A stretch of DNA of 64,000 nt from Streptomyces sp. WZ-12 (GTDB taxonomy: Bacteria > Actinomycetota > Actinomycetes > Streptomycetales > Streptomycetaceae). The notes below the pieces were generated by a model. It saw only the letters and a program-made list of their open reading frames with translations. It made no database searches and was not told where the DNA came from. The translations under genes and the position numbers were made by a program. The stretch is taken from NCBI RefSeq assembly GCF_028898845.1, contig NZ_CP118574.1:8233001-8297000 (forward strand). Direction: 5' to 3'. Positions 8,615-16,491 of this stretch are shown one piece after another. Numbering within the stretch: position 1 is the first letter of the stretch; each line of letters starts with the position of its first letter.

Positions 8615-9923
8615 TGGGGGCGAAGACCGCGGCCATTTTTCCGCCGCGGGCGACGTTCATGACGGGGTCGGCGCTCAGCCGGCTTCCGTAGCCGATGACC
8701 TGCCCGTCGAGCACGGGGACGACCAAGTCCCGGAAGTAGTGCCCTTGCTCGGCGGGCACGGTCGGCACGTTGACGCGCTGCTGGACCAACCAGCCCTGGT
8801 GCTGCGGCGCGCGCACGGCGGACTCCCACTCCGCGGCGGCGGTGTGGGTGCCGATGACGATCTGCTGGCCCCGGGAGCCGTAGGGCGCCTTGAGCACGAG
8901 CTGTTCGCGCGCCGCGATCGCCTCCGCGCAGGTGATGCCGTCCCCGAGTTTGCGGCTGTAGGGGACCAGGGCGTCCAGGGCCGCGGCTTGTGCGGGGGTG
9001 AAGAGGTGCCGGAACCGGGGATCGGAGAGCACGGCCAGGCAGAGCTTGTTCTCCGCGATGAAGCGCTCGGCGAGGACATTGGGAATCACCAGTGACCCGC
9101 TGGTGACCCGGGAGCAGAAGTCGTCCCACTTGGTGGGCTCGTGGAAGTCGTGCGGAATGTATTTGAAGTACCCCAGACGCAGCTCGTCCGCCCGCCCCAC
9201 CTCGTCGGGCCGCAGGACCAGCGGAGTCCGGCCGCGCCGCCGCAGTTGCGCATCCATGATCCCGAACTCGTGGGCAGCGCTGCGCGCGTTGTGGAAGATG
9301 CCGATGTCTTGGGTGTCCTCTTCGGACAGGCCCCGCCGCCGGCCGTAGTCGATCAACCAGTCGGCGAACCACTCGGGGTGCTCGAACGGGGTCCGGGCCG
9401 TGCCCTCCAGCTCGGTACCCAGATCGGACTGGCGCCAGAGCCGGTTGAGCATGCCGAAGGACAGCGCGGCGCCGGGGCCGCTCGCATTGAACTCCAGTAC
9501 CTTCGTGGTGCCCAGGGTGTCGCCCAAGAGGTCCAGGCGGCAGAAGTCGACGCGCAGCCGGTGCGGTTCGGGACACTCCATGACCCAGCGGTGCAACGGT
9601 GCCGGGACCGCGAGCAGGTCCTGCACCTGTGCGTCGCCGGGGTAGCTCCGTACCACCTGCTGCAGGCACTCCACCGCTGTGGTCACCCACTGCCGCAGGA
9701 CGGGCTCGGCCGCCGCGTGCAGCACGGTGATCGATGGGCAAACAGGCCAGGCCCGCCGGTAGATTTCCAACGACGTCGACGTGATCGCTGCACGTTCGGC
9801 GTCGAAAGCCGCCTGGGCCGATTCGATTGTCGCGATCAGTCGGGAATCCGGCTGCCCGGACCCCGAGGTCAGCCCGAACTCGGCCTCTACAAGCGGAAGG
9901 TCAGTGACACAAGCGTTGATCAT
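8601..9923 (-). CDS. ATP-grasp-like ligase, probably of the circularly permuted (glutathionylspermidine-synthase-like) type
   Basis: This protein of about 440 residues has an early acidic segment (VDFCRLDLLGDTLGTTKVLEFNASGPGA) and a late nucleotide-binding lysine region LVLKAPYGSRGQQIVIG followed by GWLVQQRV, an order that suggests a permuted ATP-grasp. Family assignment is less certain than for its neighbour. ATG 9923 has a GAGG motif nine bases upstream and is preferred over ATGs at 9932 and 9965. Its 3' end overlaps that of the convergent ATP-grasp gene. Together they may make an amide or peptide from amino-acid-like substrates. Confidence 0.65.
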   Translation of the reverse strand: MINACVTDLPLVEAEFGLTSGSGQPDSRLIATIESAQAAFDAERAAITSTSLEIYRRAWPVCPSITVLHAAAEPVLRQWVTTAVECLQQVVRSYPGDAQVQDLLAVPAPLHRWVMECPEPHRLRVDFCRLDLLGDTLGTTKVLEFNASGPGAALSFGMLNRLWRQSDLGTELEGTARTPFEHPEWFADWLIDYGRRRGLSEEDTQDIGIFHNARSAAHEFGIMDAQLRRRGRTPLVLRPDEVGRADELRLGYFKYIPHDFHEPTKWDDFCSRVTSGSLVIPNVLAERFIAENKLCLAVLSDPRFRHLFTPAQAAALDALVPYSRKLGDGITCAEAIAAREQLVLKAPYGSRGQQIVIGTHTAAAEWESAVRAPQHQGWLVQQRVNVPTVPAEQGHYFRDLVVPVLDGQVIGYGSRLSADPVMNVARGGKMAAVFAPISTT

Positions 9924-10360
9924 GCCGCCCATCCTCGCCTCGTACCTGAACCCGCAGAACTCCACTCATCGGGAGATCACCCGGCCGGGTGACATATCCC
10001 GGGCTGCGGTTATCCAGCGGTGTAACAGGCCAGTGCCCGCGTGGTGGTTGGTGGCGGTGGACTCCCCATGAGGCGTGGAACCGTCGACTGGGTTGACAGG
10101 TGGCCCCACGCTACGTTTCGGTCCCCTTGCGTTGACCGATCGTGTCAACGCGCCCCGAAATCACGGTAGATGGCCCGGGCCCCATACCGGCTCGGCTTTC
10201 TCCCAGGAGCTGGGGAGAAGTTCCTTTCGCGATCTTCGGCAGGCGTCCGTCAGCCAGGAGCGGAGTTGATGCATCCGGGGCGGCCGGTCGTGGCTGGAGT
10301 TCGTTATCGCCGTGCATTACTTGCTGCGATCTCGATGCTGTGCTGAGTAGGGTGCCGCGC
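9924..10360. other. Intergenic region without supported gene
   Basis: This stretch separates the leftward ATP-grasp gene from the rightward HicA-like pair. No frame with recognisable motifs was found, and no strong hairpin was seen. Confidence 0.45.
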
Positions 10361-10579
10361 GTGATTTCCAAGGGACGGCACCAAGACGGGGATGTTGCGG
10401 CGGCCCTTGACCGGGCCAGGAGCGCTGGCTGCCAGGTAGTGCCTGATAAGAATGGGCATCGATGGGGGTGGGTGGTGTGCTGCTCTTGCGGAGCACGCCA
10501 TGTTGTCTCGGGCACTCCGAAGAACCCTGGTAATGAGGCGAAGCGTATTGATCGCTTCGTCAGGGACCACCGGCACTGA
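10361..10579 (+). CDS. Small HicA-like protein with CxxCG motif, possible toxin component
   Basis: This 72-residue protein begins at GTG (VISKGRHQDGDVAAALDRARSAG) and ends in VVSGTPKNPGNEAKRIDRFVRDHRH. A helix, then short strands around HRWGWVVCCSCGARH, then a basic helix give a double-stranded-RNA-binding-like (HicA) outline; the CCSCG cluster could bind zinc. A longer frame to 10142 exists but its N-terminal part is compositionally random. The GTG at 10352 is an alternative start. The next gene starts 14 bp downstream, so the two form one transcription unit resembling a toxin-antitoxin pair. Toxicity is not shown by the sequence. Confidence 0.6.
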   Translation: MISKGRHQDGDVAAALDRARSAGCQVVPDKNGHRWGWVVCCSCGARHVVSGTPKNPGNEAKRIDRFVRDHRH

Positions 10580-10593
10580 AAGGACATCGCGCT

Positions 10594-11166
10594 GTGTCTG
10601 AGTGGAGCTTCACCCTCCTGATCAATCAGCCCCTCACCCCAGGGCAGGCCGATGCCTTCGACCACTGCGACGCCTTCGCCGACGGCTCGGTCTCCTACAC
10701 CCTGGGGCCCGACAATTCCGAGGCGTATGCGCACGCTCCGGACCCGGAGGCGCTGAGGGAGCTGTCGTGCGACATCGAATCGCCGACGCTGCTGGACGCC
10801 GTCGCACAGGTGGCCCGCGACATCCGGCTCATCCCAGGGCTGCGCGCCGTTGGCGTGCGGTACGGCGACATCGTCACCCTTGAGGAGGCCGCACAGCGCT
10901 GCGGGCGCGGCCATCACGAGCTCGTTGAACTCGCCAAGGGCCGGCGCGGACCCGGCGGATTCCCCGATCCGGAGTCCGGAACGGACGGCACGGAGTTCTA
11001 CTCCTGGCGCAAGATCGCCGCATACCTGGCACGTGCGGGCGTCGCAGTTCCCGAGACGCCCCGCGACCTCGTCATCGCGGACCACGCGTTGCGTCTCGCC
11101 GATGCACTCGAAGGCGCTGACGTTTCACCAGGCACGCTGCGCTCTCTGGGCCTGCCGCTCAACTGA
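10594..11166 (+). CDS. Putative DNA-binding partner (HTH) of the HicA-like protein
   Basis: This 190-residue protein starts at GTG behind an AAGGA sequence. Residues 1-80 form an alpha/beta region (MSEWSFTLLINQPLTPGQ ... LLDAVAQVARDIRLIPGLRAVGV). A helix-turn-helix follows in VTLEEAAQRCGRGHHELVELAKGRRGPGGFPDP, then a Trp-containing helix (FYSWRKIAAYLARAGV). The layout suits an antitoxin or autoregulator: an N-terminal partner-binding part plus a DNA-binding part. It directly follows the small HicA-like gene and ends before a convergent TetR gene. The pairing is an inference from spacing and architecture. Confidence 0.65.
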   Translation: MSEWSFTLLINQPLTPGQADAFDHCDAFADGSVSYTLGPDNSEAYAHAPDPEALRELSCDIESPTLLDAVAQVARDIRLIPGLRAVGVRYGDIVTLEEAAQRCGRGHHELVELAKGRRGPGGFPDPESGTDGTEFYSWRKIAAYLARAGVAVPETPRDLVIADHALRLADALEGADVSPGTLRSLGLPLN

Positions 11167-11227
11167 CCCTGCGCCGGCACGGGGTGAGGCCTTGCCTCCG
11201 GTGGCGCTACAGCCCGGCTGCCGACCG

Positions 11228-11812
11228 TCATGGACGGGTCGTCAGGCCGTCCAGGGTCAGGTCGAGCAGGCGCTCCGCTTGCTCGCGTTGTTCGGGGCTC
11301 GCCGAGGTGAGGGCGATGCCTTCGAGAGCGACGCTGACATCGGTGGCGCTGATGTCGGTGCGGATCGTACCGGCGGCTACGCAAGCCTCCATGAGGGTAC
11401 TCAGGGCGGCCCGGATCATGTCCCGGCTGTGACCGTACGGGTTGTTCCCCGTCGCGGCGATGGCACGCAGGGCGTCGATCATGCCGTACTTGGTGGTCAC
11501 GTAGTCCAAGAAGAGGCGGGCCCAGGCGCGCAGGGCGTCAAGGGGCGGCTTCGCTGCCAGCAGCGTGGGGGCCGCGTCGCACAGTTGGGCCACCTCATTG
11601 CGGTAGACGGCCTCGACCAGTGATTCACGGGTGGGGAAGTTGCGGTACAGCGTGGCGCTGCCGACCCCCGCCTCCTTGGCGATGCGCTCCAGGTGGGCGC
11701 CGAGCCCCTCCGTCGCGAAGGTGCGCGCTGCCACCGCGAGGATCTTCTCCCGGTTGCGCCGCGCGTCAGCTCGCAACGGCCGTTGCGCTCCCTCAGTCAT
11801 AGCGCTGGTCAT
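11228..11812 (-). CDS. TetR-family transcriptional regulator
   Basis: This 194-residue protein has a TetR helix-turn-helix at about residues 18-65: RRNREKILAVAARTFATEGL, then LERIAKEAGVGSATLYRNFPTRESLV, of the group with a basic flexible N-terminus. The C-terminal part is an all-helical ligand domain (RAWARLFLDYVTTKYGMIDAL). It is divergent from the SDR gene at 11941, with a perfect 20-bp palindrome in the 128-bp gap, the classic arrangement of a repressor next to the oxidoreductase it controls. A second ATG four codons in is an alternative start. Confidence 0.92.
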   Translation of the reverse strand: MTSAMTEGAQRPLRADARRNREKILAVAARTFATEGLGAHLERIAKEAGVGSATLYRNFPTRESLVEAVYRNEVAQLCDAAPTLLAAKPPLDALRAWARLFLDYVTTKYGMIDALRAIAATGNNPYGHSRDMIRAALSTLMEACVAAGTIRTDISATDVSVALEGIALTSASPEQREQAERLLDLTLDGLTTRP

Positions 11813-11869
11813 CCCTTCCCGGACTCTCCACTCTTGCTAACCGGAGGCGCGCCCGTTTAATCTGACACC

Positions 11870-11889
11870 AACTGGGGGCGCCCCCAGTT
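11870..11889. promoter_or_regulatory. Perfect 20-bp palindrome, candidate operator of the adjacent TetR
   Basis: AACTGGGGGCGCCCCCAGTT is a perfect inverted repeat centred between the divergent tetR (start 11812) and SDR (start 11941) genes. Length and location match a TetR dimer-of-dimers or dimer site; binding is inferred. Confidence 0.75.
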
Positions 11890-11940
11890 CCACTCTAGGG
11901 CACGGCATCGGCCTCCATGCACCTCGCTAAGGACGGAAAC

Positions 11941-12678
11941 ATGACAGGCATCAAGGACAAGGTGGTCGCGATCACGGGTGCCAGCAGCGGCATCGGGGAG
12001 GCGACGGCGACCTATCTCGCCGAGCGCGGGGCCCGCCTGGTACTCGGAGCCCGGCGGGAGGATCGGTTGAACGCGGTGGTGGATCGGATCACGGCGCAGG
12101 GCGGCTCGGCCGTCGGCGTCGTCGTCGATGTCACACGCCGCGAGGACCTCAAGCGCCTGACCGGTGCGGGTGTTGACCGCTTCGGCCGGCTCGATGTTCT
12201 GGTCTCCAACGCGGGCACCATGGCGGTCTCGCCGTTCGACGAGTTGCGGCAGGACGACTGGGACGCCATGGTCGCCACCCACATCACGGGCCTGCTGAAC
12301 GGCATCGGGGCGGCGCTGCCCATCTTCCGGCAGCAGCACTCCGGACAGTTCGTCAATGTCGCCTCCACCGCGGCCTACGTCGTCAAAACCCCCCAGGCGG
12401 TCTACGCGGCCACCAAAACGGCGGTGAAGGTGCTCACCGAGGGCCTGCGCCAGGAATCGGGGCCCGACCTGCGCGTCACCCTCGTCTCGCCCGGCTTCAC
12501 CCACACCGAAGGCATCGGCAAGGGGGCCAGCCCTGAGGTCGCGGCCGCGATGACCCGGCAGCGGGACGAGATCGCCATGCCACCCTCGGCGATCGCCTCC
12601 GCCATCGGCTACGCCATCGAACAGCCCGACGGCGTCGATGTCAGCGAGATCGTCGTCCGCCCCACCGCGCAAGCCTGA
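11941..12678 (+). CDS. Short-chain dehydrogenase/reductase (classical SDR)
   Basis: This 245-residue enzyme shows all classical SDR marks: TGASSGIG cofactor loop near residue 12, LVLGARRED implying NADP(H) preference through the two Arg residues, DVLVSNAGT, a catalytic Ser-Tyr-Lys set (NVASTAAY and YAATKTAV), and SPGFTHTEGIG. It interconverts an alcohol and a ketone. The ATG at 11941 gives the exact usual N-terminus; an in-frame ATG at 11917 would add eight residues. TetR control through the 11870 palindrome is likely. Confidence 0.92.
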   Translation: MTGIKDKVVAITGASSGIGEATATYLAERGARLVLGARREDRLNAVVDRITAQGGSAVGVVVDVTRREDLKRLTGAGVDRFGRLDVLVSNAGTMAVSPFDELRQDDWDAMVATHITGLLNGIGAALPIFRQQHSGQFVNVASTAAYVVKTPQAVYAATKTAVKVLTEGLRQESGPDLRVTLVSPGFTHTEGIGKGASPEVAAAMTRQRDEIAMPPSAIASAIGYAIEQPDGVDVSEIVVRPTAQA

Positions 12679-13112
12679 CCGCGGCGAGCCGGCCCACTCG
12701 AAGCCGCCTCGCCCGTCGTCAAACCACCGCGTGACGACATACGGCCCGTGCGTCCAATGAACCTGTGTCATCCGGGGGTTGGCGGCGGCTCGCATTCCAT
12801 CGGATCCGAGGGTGATTGCTGGCCGAATTTGACGACAGATGGGTTCATTCCCGTGTCCGGAAAGGGCCCTCGGTGGCGAATCCGCTCTGCCAGTGGTTCT
12901 CGACCGACCTGCAGTCGATCGTCTGCCGGAGTTTGGTCGTCGCCCGCTTCTGGGCGACGGACGCACGGTGCAACGTTGGTGCGACGGACGTGAGTTGATT
13001 GATGTCAACGGAATCTAGCCACACGGCGCTTTTCCGGGGGCAGGCCCGAGGCAAGGCTGTAGCCCCTACCGGGCGGGGCTGGTAAGGGCTTGTACGCCAT
13101 GGCCTGAAGCAA
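12679..13112. other. Intergenic region without supported gene
   Basis: No frame on either strand shows motifs or a good start here. It separates the SDR gene from the leftward small membrane protein gene; no clear hairpin was noted. Confidence 0.45.
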
Positions 13113-13337
13113 TCAGTCCTGCGCGTTGTCGTCGGGGTCAGGGATTTTGTGTGTTGGCGTCACGCGTTGGTGAGCGTCAAGGCCGAGCCATACGGATGCG
13201 AGGGCGACTCCGACGCCGACCACGGTTTCGTTGACGGCTAAGTCGGCCAAGGCCGGAACGGCGGTCGCGAGGAGGGACAGCAGGGCGACGATGATGGAGC
13301 GAACCATTACCGGGTTGTTGCGGAGAAAATCGCGCAT
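13113..13337 (-). CDS. Small two-segment membrane protein (holin-like size), function unknown
   Basis: This 74-residue protein starts MRDFLRNNPVMVRS and has two hydrophobic stretches, about residues 10-32 (IIVALLSLLATAVPALAD) and 38-53 (VVGVGVALASVWLGL), then a hydrophilic tail rich in Asp and Pro. An ACGGAG sequence lies about nine bases before the ATG, which supports this start rather than the longer in-frame ATG at 13682. Size and topology recall phage holins and small actinomycete membrane proteins, but there is no phage context. Function is not recognised. Confidence 0.6.
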   Translation of the reverse strand: MRDFLRNNPVMVRSIIVALLSLLATAVPALADLAVNETVVGVGVALASVWLGLDAHQRVTPTHKIPDPDDNAQD

Positions 13338-13390
13338 GTCGGCTCCGTGAGTGAGTGTCGACTTCATCAGTATCGACGCCATGAGTCGGG

Positions 13391-13560
13391 TTAGGAAAGG
13401 GCGCGTAGGAGTTCGGCGGGTGCCGTACCGAGCGCAGTGAGCAAAGCCAGGGACGGGGCGTGCAGGGCGTACTTCCAGCGCTCCAGGGCGGGAGGGCGAC
13501 GGCGTCCTGGCCGAGGCCATCGAATTGCGGGTAGGGAAGCCGGACTTGGGTATGTCCGGC
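13391..13560 (-). pseudogene. Frameshifted remnant of an unknown protein C-terminus
   Basis: On the minus strand, the segment ending at the TAA at 13391-13393 encodes a protein-like string (LERWKYALHAPSLALLTALG, then TAPAELLRALS). Just upstream a different frame encodes YPQFDGLGQDAVALPP, which joins it sensibly if one frameshift near 13495 is corrected. No start or upstream portion is present, so this looks like a decayed gene end. The parent family is not recognised. Confidence 0.35.
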
Positions 13561-13820
13561 AGCGCCTCGGCGGCGTCCGCCGCGGCTGTCGCCGCGCAGG
13601 GGGCCGAGCGTACCCGTGCCGGTTTGGAGGGCCCCCTTAATTGGCGAGCCTGCGGCCGTAGACGGTTGCTCTCCGACGCCATGCACGCATGGCCACTCGT
13701 CCGCGACGGCTAAGCGAACGGCGCGTCGCTAAGTAGCTACGGCATATTCCACATTGATCCTGTTATGACTGTGATACGTCGCTATAACACGAAATGCCTC
13801 GTTCAACCACTGGAGAAGAA

Positions 13821-14192
13821 ATGCACAAGCTTCAGAAGGCTGCCGTCATGGCCGTCGTCGTCGGCAGCTTCGGCTTCCTCGGTGCGGGCACTGCCTACGC
13901 CGACGGTGGAAGGGGCGGCACCGAGCTGGACATCAGGCAGAGCGCCTCGTGCCGGTCGCACGACGCGAACGTCGACGTCCTCGGCGAGGTCGGGCTTCTC
14001 AACGGCGTGCTGGGCAACGCTCTCGGTGGCGAGGGCGCACCGGGTGCGCAGAGCAGCCGGGTCGGCTCGACCATGGGCTGCAGCAACACCGTCGGCTCCC
14101 TGGGGGAGAAGAGAGGCGGCGAAGACAAGGGCCGAGGCTCTGAAGGCAGAGAGGGCAAGGAAGGCAGAGAAGACGGGGGCGACGGGGTATAA
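13821..14192 (+). CDS. Small secreted protein with conserved core and highly charged C-terminal tail
   Basis: This 123-residue protein has a Sec signal peptide ([20 protein letters not shown], cleavage after GTAYA). The mature part contains [21 protein letters not shown] and [13 protein letters not shown], with a second cysteine in STMGCSN; the two cysteines could form a disulfide. The final ~30 residues are Gly/Glu/Lys/Arg-rich repeats ([18 protein letters not shown]), unlike the core and perhaps a late addition. GGAGAAG lies at the right distance before the ATG. The core recalls small secreted actinomycete proteins of unknown role; I assign no function. A strong terminator follows at 14197. 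Confidence 0.7.
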   Translation: MHKLQKAAVMAVVVGSFGFLGAGTAYADGGRGGTELDIRQSASCRSHDANVDVLGEVGLLNGVLGNALGGEGAPGAQSSRVGSTMGCSNTVGSLGEKRGGEDKGRGSEGREGKEGREDGGDGV

Positions 14193-14196
14193 CACC

Positions 14197-14222
14197 GAGG
14201 CCCGGCCTCCGGGCCGGGCCTC
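14197..14222. terminator. GC-rich hairpin terminator
   Basis: Arms GAGGCCCGGCC (14197-14207) and GGCCGGGCCTC (14212-14222) pair perfectly around a four-base loop, immediately after the secreted protein gene. There is no long T tract, as is common in high-GC actinomycetes. Confidence 0.8.
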
Positions 14223-14366
14223 GTTGGCCTCATCAGAGCCAAGCCACCGGATTCCGCTCAACCCACAGTCGCAAACAACCGGCCGTTGGCCGGGCTTCTT
14301 CTCCGGGAAGCCTGGCCGGCGGCCGGAGTTTTGGCCCCGGCCGTCCTTGGTCGGCACGTGCACGTT

Positions 14367-14591
14367 GTCGGTGTGGGTGTTGATGAGGCCGAGGAGTTCC
14401 AGGATGGCGGTGGTGGTGGACGGGTCGAGCGCCGAGGTGACTTCGTCGCAGGGGAGGAGGTCGGGTTCGGTGGCCAGTGCGCGGGCGATGGCGGCGTGTT
14501 GGCGCTGTCCGCCGGAGAGTTCGTGGGGGTAGCGGTCCTCGAACTCGGCGGGGAGGCCGACGTCGTTGAGGAGTTCGCGTACTCGGGCGGG
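14367..14591 (-). pseudogene. Remnant of an ABC transporter ATPase
   Basis: The minus strand encodes the centre of an ABC ATPase: a stretch with [23 protein letters not shown] (signature motif), [11 protein letters not shown] and a Walker-B-like [20 protein letters not shown]. The Walker A region upstream and the H-loop region downstream are missing, and the frame runs into unrelated sequence at both ends. It is best read as a decayed fragment of a peptide- or methionine-type importer ATPase. Confidence 0.7.
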
Positions 14592-14748
14592 CACGGCTGC
14601 TGCGCCGCTACGCCATGGTCCTCCACGCAAGGTTCCACACGCCGGAGGCGGTGCCCGCTACCTGATCGCTCGCCTTCCCGTCCCGGCCTGTCTCGCAGGT
14701 AGGCTCGATGTCACGGGTGAGGGCTTGCGGAAACGGAAGGCGCAACCA

Positions 14749-15213
14749 GTGGTGATCGGCAGTCGGGAGCGGCGGCACGTTGTCGTGCTGCTCCTCGGGC
14801 TGCTGCTGGCCGTGGCAGGCGGGGCGTTGTGCGGCCAGGGGGCGGGCGCCGCAGCCGCACGGTCGATGGTCTCCGGCGCACCCTCGGTACACGGTGCGCA
14901 GGTCGTACCGTCCGCGGTCCACGCCATCGCACCGGCCGACGAGCGAGCCGCCGGTCACGCTGGCGCGCGTCCCTCCGTGCATGTCGAGGCGGGCGGGGCT
15001 CCCGGCTGCGGCAAGGGGCATGGGGATCTCCCCGGACCCCTCCCAATCGTCTCCGCCGCCTCGCAGCAGGATCTCGTGCCGAGCGTTCTCCCGGCCTGCC
15101 TCACCCCCGAGTCGCAGGCATGGTCCGACGCCGCCCACGCAAGGCCGCCCGTGCGCGGCCCCACACCTCTGCGGCCGCCGACCCCGGCCGAACTCTCCGT
15201 CCTGCGCGTGTAG
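14749..15213 (+). CDS. Small secreted or membrane-anchored protein, function unknown
   Basis: This ~154-residue protein starts at GTG 14749 or 14752 (GGAAGG upstream). A basic stretch (GSRERRH) precedes a long hydrophobic segment (VVVLLLGLLLAVAGGALC), then an Ala/Gly/Pro-rich region with two cysteines (APGCGKGHGD, PACLTPE). The rest looks low-complexity. It leads a run of three same-strand genes with a membrane protein carrying CPVC and a DoxX protein. That neighbourhood hints at redox or metal handling at the membrane, but no domain is recognised. Confidence 0.5.
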   Translation: MVIGSRERRHVVVLLLGLLLAVAGGALCGQGAGAAAARSMVSGAPSVHGAQVVPSAVHAIAPADERAAGHAGARPSVHVEAGGAPGCGKGHGDLPGPLPIVSAASQQDLVPSVLPACLTPESQAWSDAAHARPPVRGPTPLRPPTPAELSVLRV

Positions 15214-15305
15214 ATGCGACGGGCGGTGCGCACGCCTGCGCGCGTGCGTGCCGTTCCAGCGGTCCACGTCGTATCCAGGAGTATCAGGACAGGAGACAGC
15301 TCCGC

Positions 15306-15785
15306 ATGCTTCATTCCTCCCGCACGCTCATCGTGCGCGCGCTGCGCGCCGTCGCGGTCTGGCCCCCTTCTCGATGGGGCACCGCGGCAGGAGGGGCCGC
15401 ACTGACCGCGCTCGTGGTCGGATTGCCCACGGCCGTGATTCCCAACCCGCTGTTCACCCGCACCGTTGCCACCCCGTTCTGGGGCTACCCGTCGCTCGTC
15501 CTCACCGCCGCACTCGCCGGACTGTTGCTGGCCACGTACGTGCCCACCGGCGCGGGTGCGAGTGATCAGCGCCCCAGCCGGCTGGGCACGGTGGGTGGCC
15601 TGTTGGGCTTCCTCGCGGTCGGCTGTCCGGTCTGCAACAAGCTCGTGTTGCTCGCGCTCGGCACATCGGGCGCGCTGAGCATCTGGCAGCCGTTGCAGCC
15701 CCTGTTGGCCGTCGCTTCCCTGACGCTGTTGGCGGTGGCCACGGTGCGGCGACTGGCGGGCGAGATCGCCTGCCCCGCCGCCTGA
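15306..15785 (+). CDS. Integral membrane protein with CPxC motif
   Basis: This 159-residue protein has about four hydrophobic segments (AAGGAALTALVVGLP, YPSLVLTAALAGLLLATYV, LGTVGGLLGFLAVG, LLAVASLTLLAVATV). Between the third and fourth lies GCPVCNKLVLLALGTSGAL, a CPxC motif at a membrane boundary that could bind a metal or form a redox disulfide, as in vitamin-K-epoxide-reductase-like and DsbD-like membrane proteins. The ATG at 15306 has a GGAG about ten bases upstream. It sits 92 bp behind a secreted cysteine-containing protein and 66 bp before doxX. Confidence 0.7.
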   Translation: MLHSSRTLIVRALRAVAVWPPSRWGTAAGGAALTALVVGLPTAVIPNPLFTRTVATPFWGYPSLVLTAALAGLLLATYVPTGAGASDQRPSRLGTVGGLLGFLAVGCPVCNKLVLLALGTSGALSIWQPLQPLLAVASLTLLAVATVRRLAGEIACPAA

Positions 15786-15851
15786 ACGGCCGCTCGCCGA
15801 CCTTCCCCTCCCCCTTCCTCTCACCCCCCTTTCCTGTTTCGGGAGACCTGC

Positions 15852-16349
15852 ATGTCGTTGAGCAAGAAGTTCTGCCTGCAACCGGCGGAGAACCTGGGCA
15901 AGTTTGCCTATCTGCCGCAGTTGGTGCTGCGGGTCAGCGTCGGTTTCATGTTCCTGAGTGGTGCGGTGGGCAAGCTGGCCGATCTCGATGGGTTCGCCGG
16001 CGCGCTCCGGGAGGCGGCGATGCCCCTTCCCCTGGCGGGCGTGGTGGCGCCGGTGCTGGCCGCGGTCGAACTGGTGGCAGGCGTCGCGCTCATGCTGGGC
16101 ATCGGCACCCGCCTGGCCTCGCTGGTGCTGGGCGTCACGATGGTCGGGGCGCTGATCACCACCGTCGCGCCCCCGCTCCTGGACCGCTACCCGAACCCGT
16201 GGACGTGGCTGAGCAACCTCTTCTACCAGCCGGAGTGGCTGTTGTTGGGGCTGCTGGCTTGGTTTGTCTGTGTCGGTGGTGGCCGGCTCAGCGTCGACGC
16301 GTGGGTGCAACGTCGACGGGCCCCCGAGTCCGATTCCGGCACTGATTGA
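15852..16349 (+). CDS. DoxX family membrane protein
   Basis: This 165-residue protein has four membrane helices in the DoxX arrangement: LVLRVSVGFMFLSGAVGKLADLDGFAG, a linker MPLPLAGV, VVAPVLAAVELVAGVALMLG, TRLASLVLGVTMVGALI and a C-terminal helix EWLLLGLLAWFVCVGGG. DoxX proteins act with partner proteins in redox processes at the membrane, including thiosulfate oxidation and oxidative stress defence. Here the two upstream genes encode cysteine-bearing membrane or secreted proteins, so a small thiol-related membrane unit is plausible. Confidence 0.85.
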   Translation: MSLSKKFCLQPAENLGKFAYLPQLVLRVSVGFMFLSGAVGKLADLDGFAGALREAAMPLPLAGVVAPVLAAVELVAGVALMLGIGTRLASLVLGVTMVGALITTVAPPLLDRYPNPWTWLSNLFYQPEWLLLGLLAWFVCVGGGRLSVDAWVQRRRAPESDSGTD

Positions 16350-16491
16350 TCCACCCTCGGGCCTCGGGTCTCGGGCCTCGGGAGGAATCCTCCGGGCGTC
16401 GGTCATGTGTGGGCGCCCGGAGGGTTCTGGCGGCGGGCCCGAGGCACCAGGCGTCACCCGGGGCGTGGCCGTGCGTGTGGTGCTCGTCGCC

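Noticed and set aside
9141..9992. 283-codon plus-strand frame across the second ATP-grasp gene
   Set aside because: Shadow of the minus-strand gene; contains repeats of Arg, Gly and Pro without family pattern.
14955..16457. 500-codon minus-strand frame across the DoxX region
   Set aside because: Gln/Arg/His-rich artefact opposite three convincing membrane protein genes.
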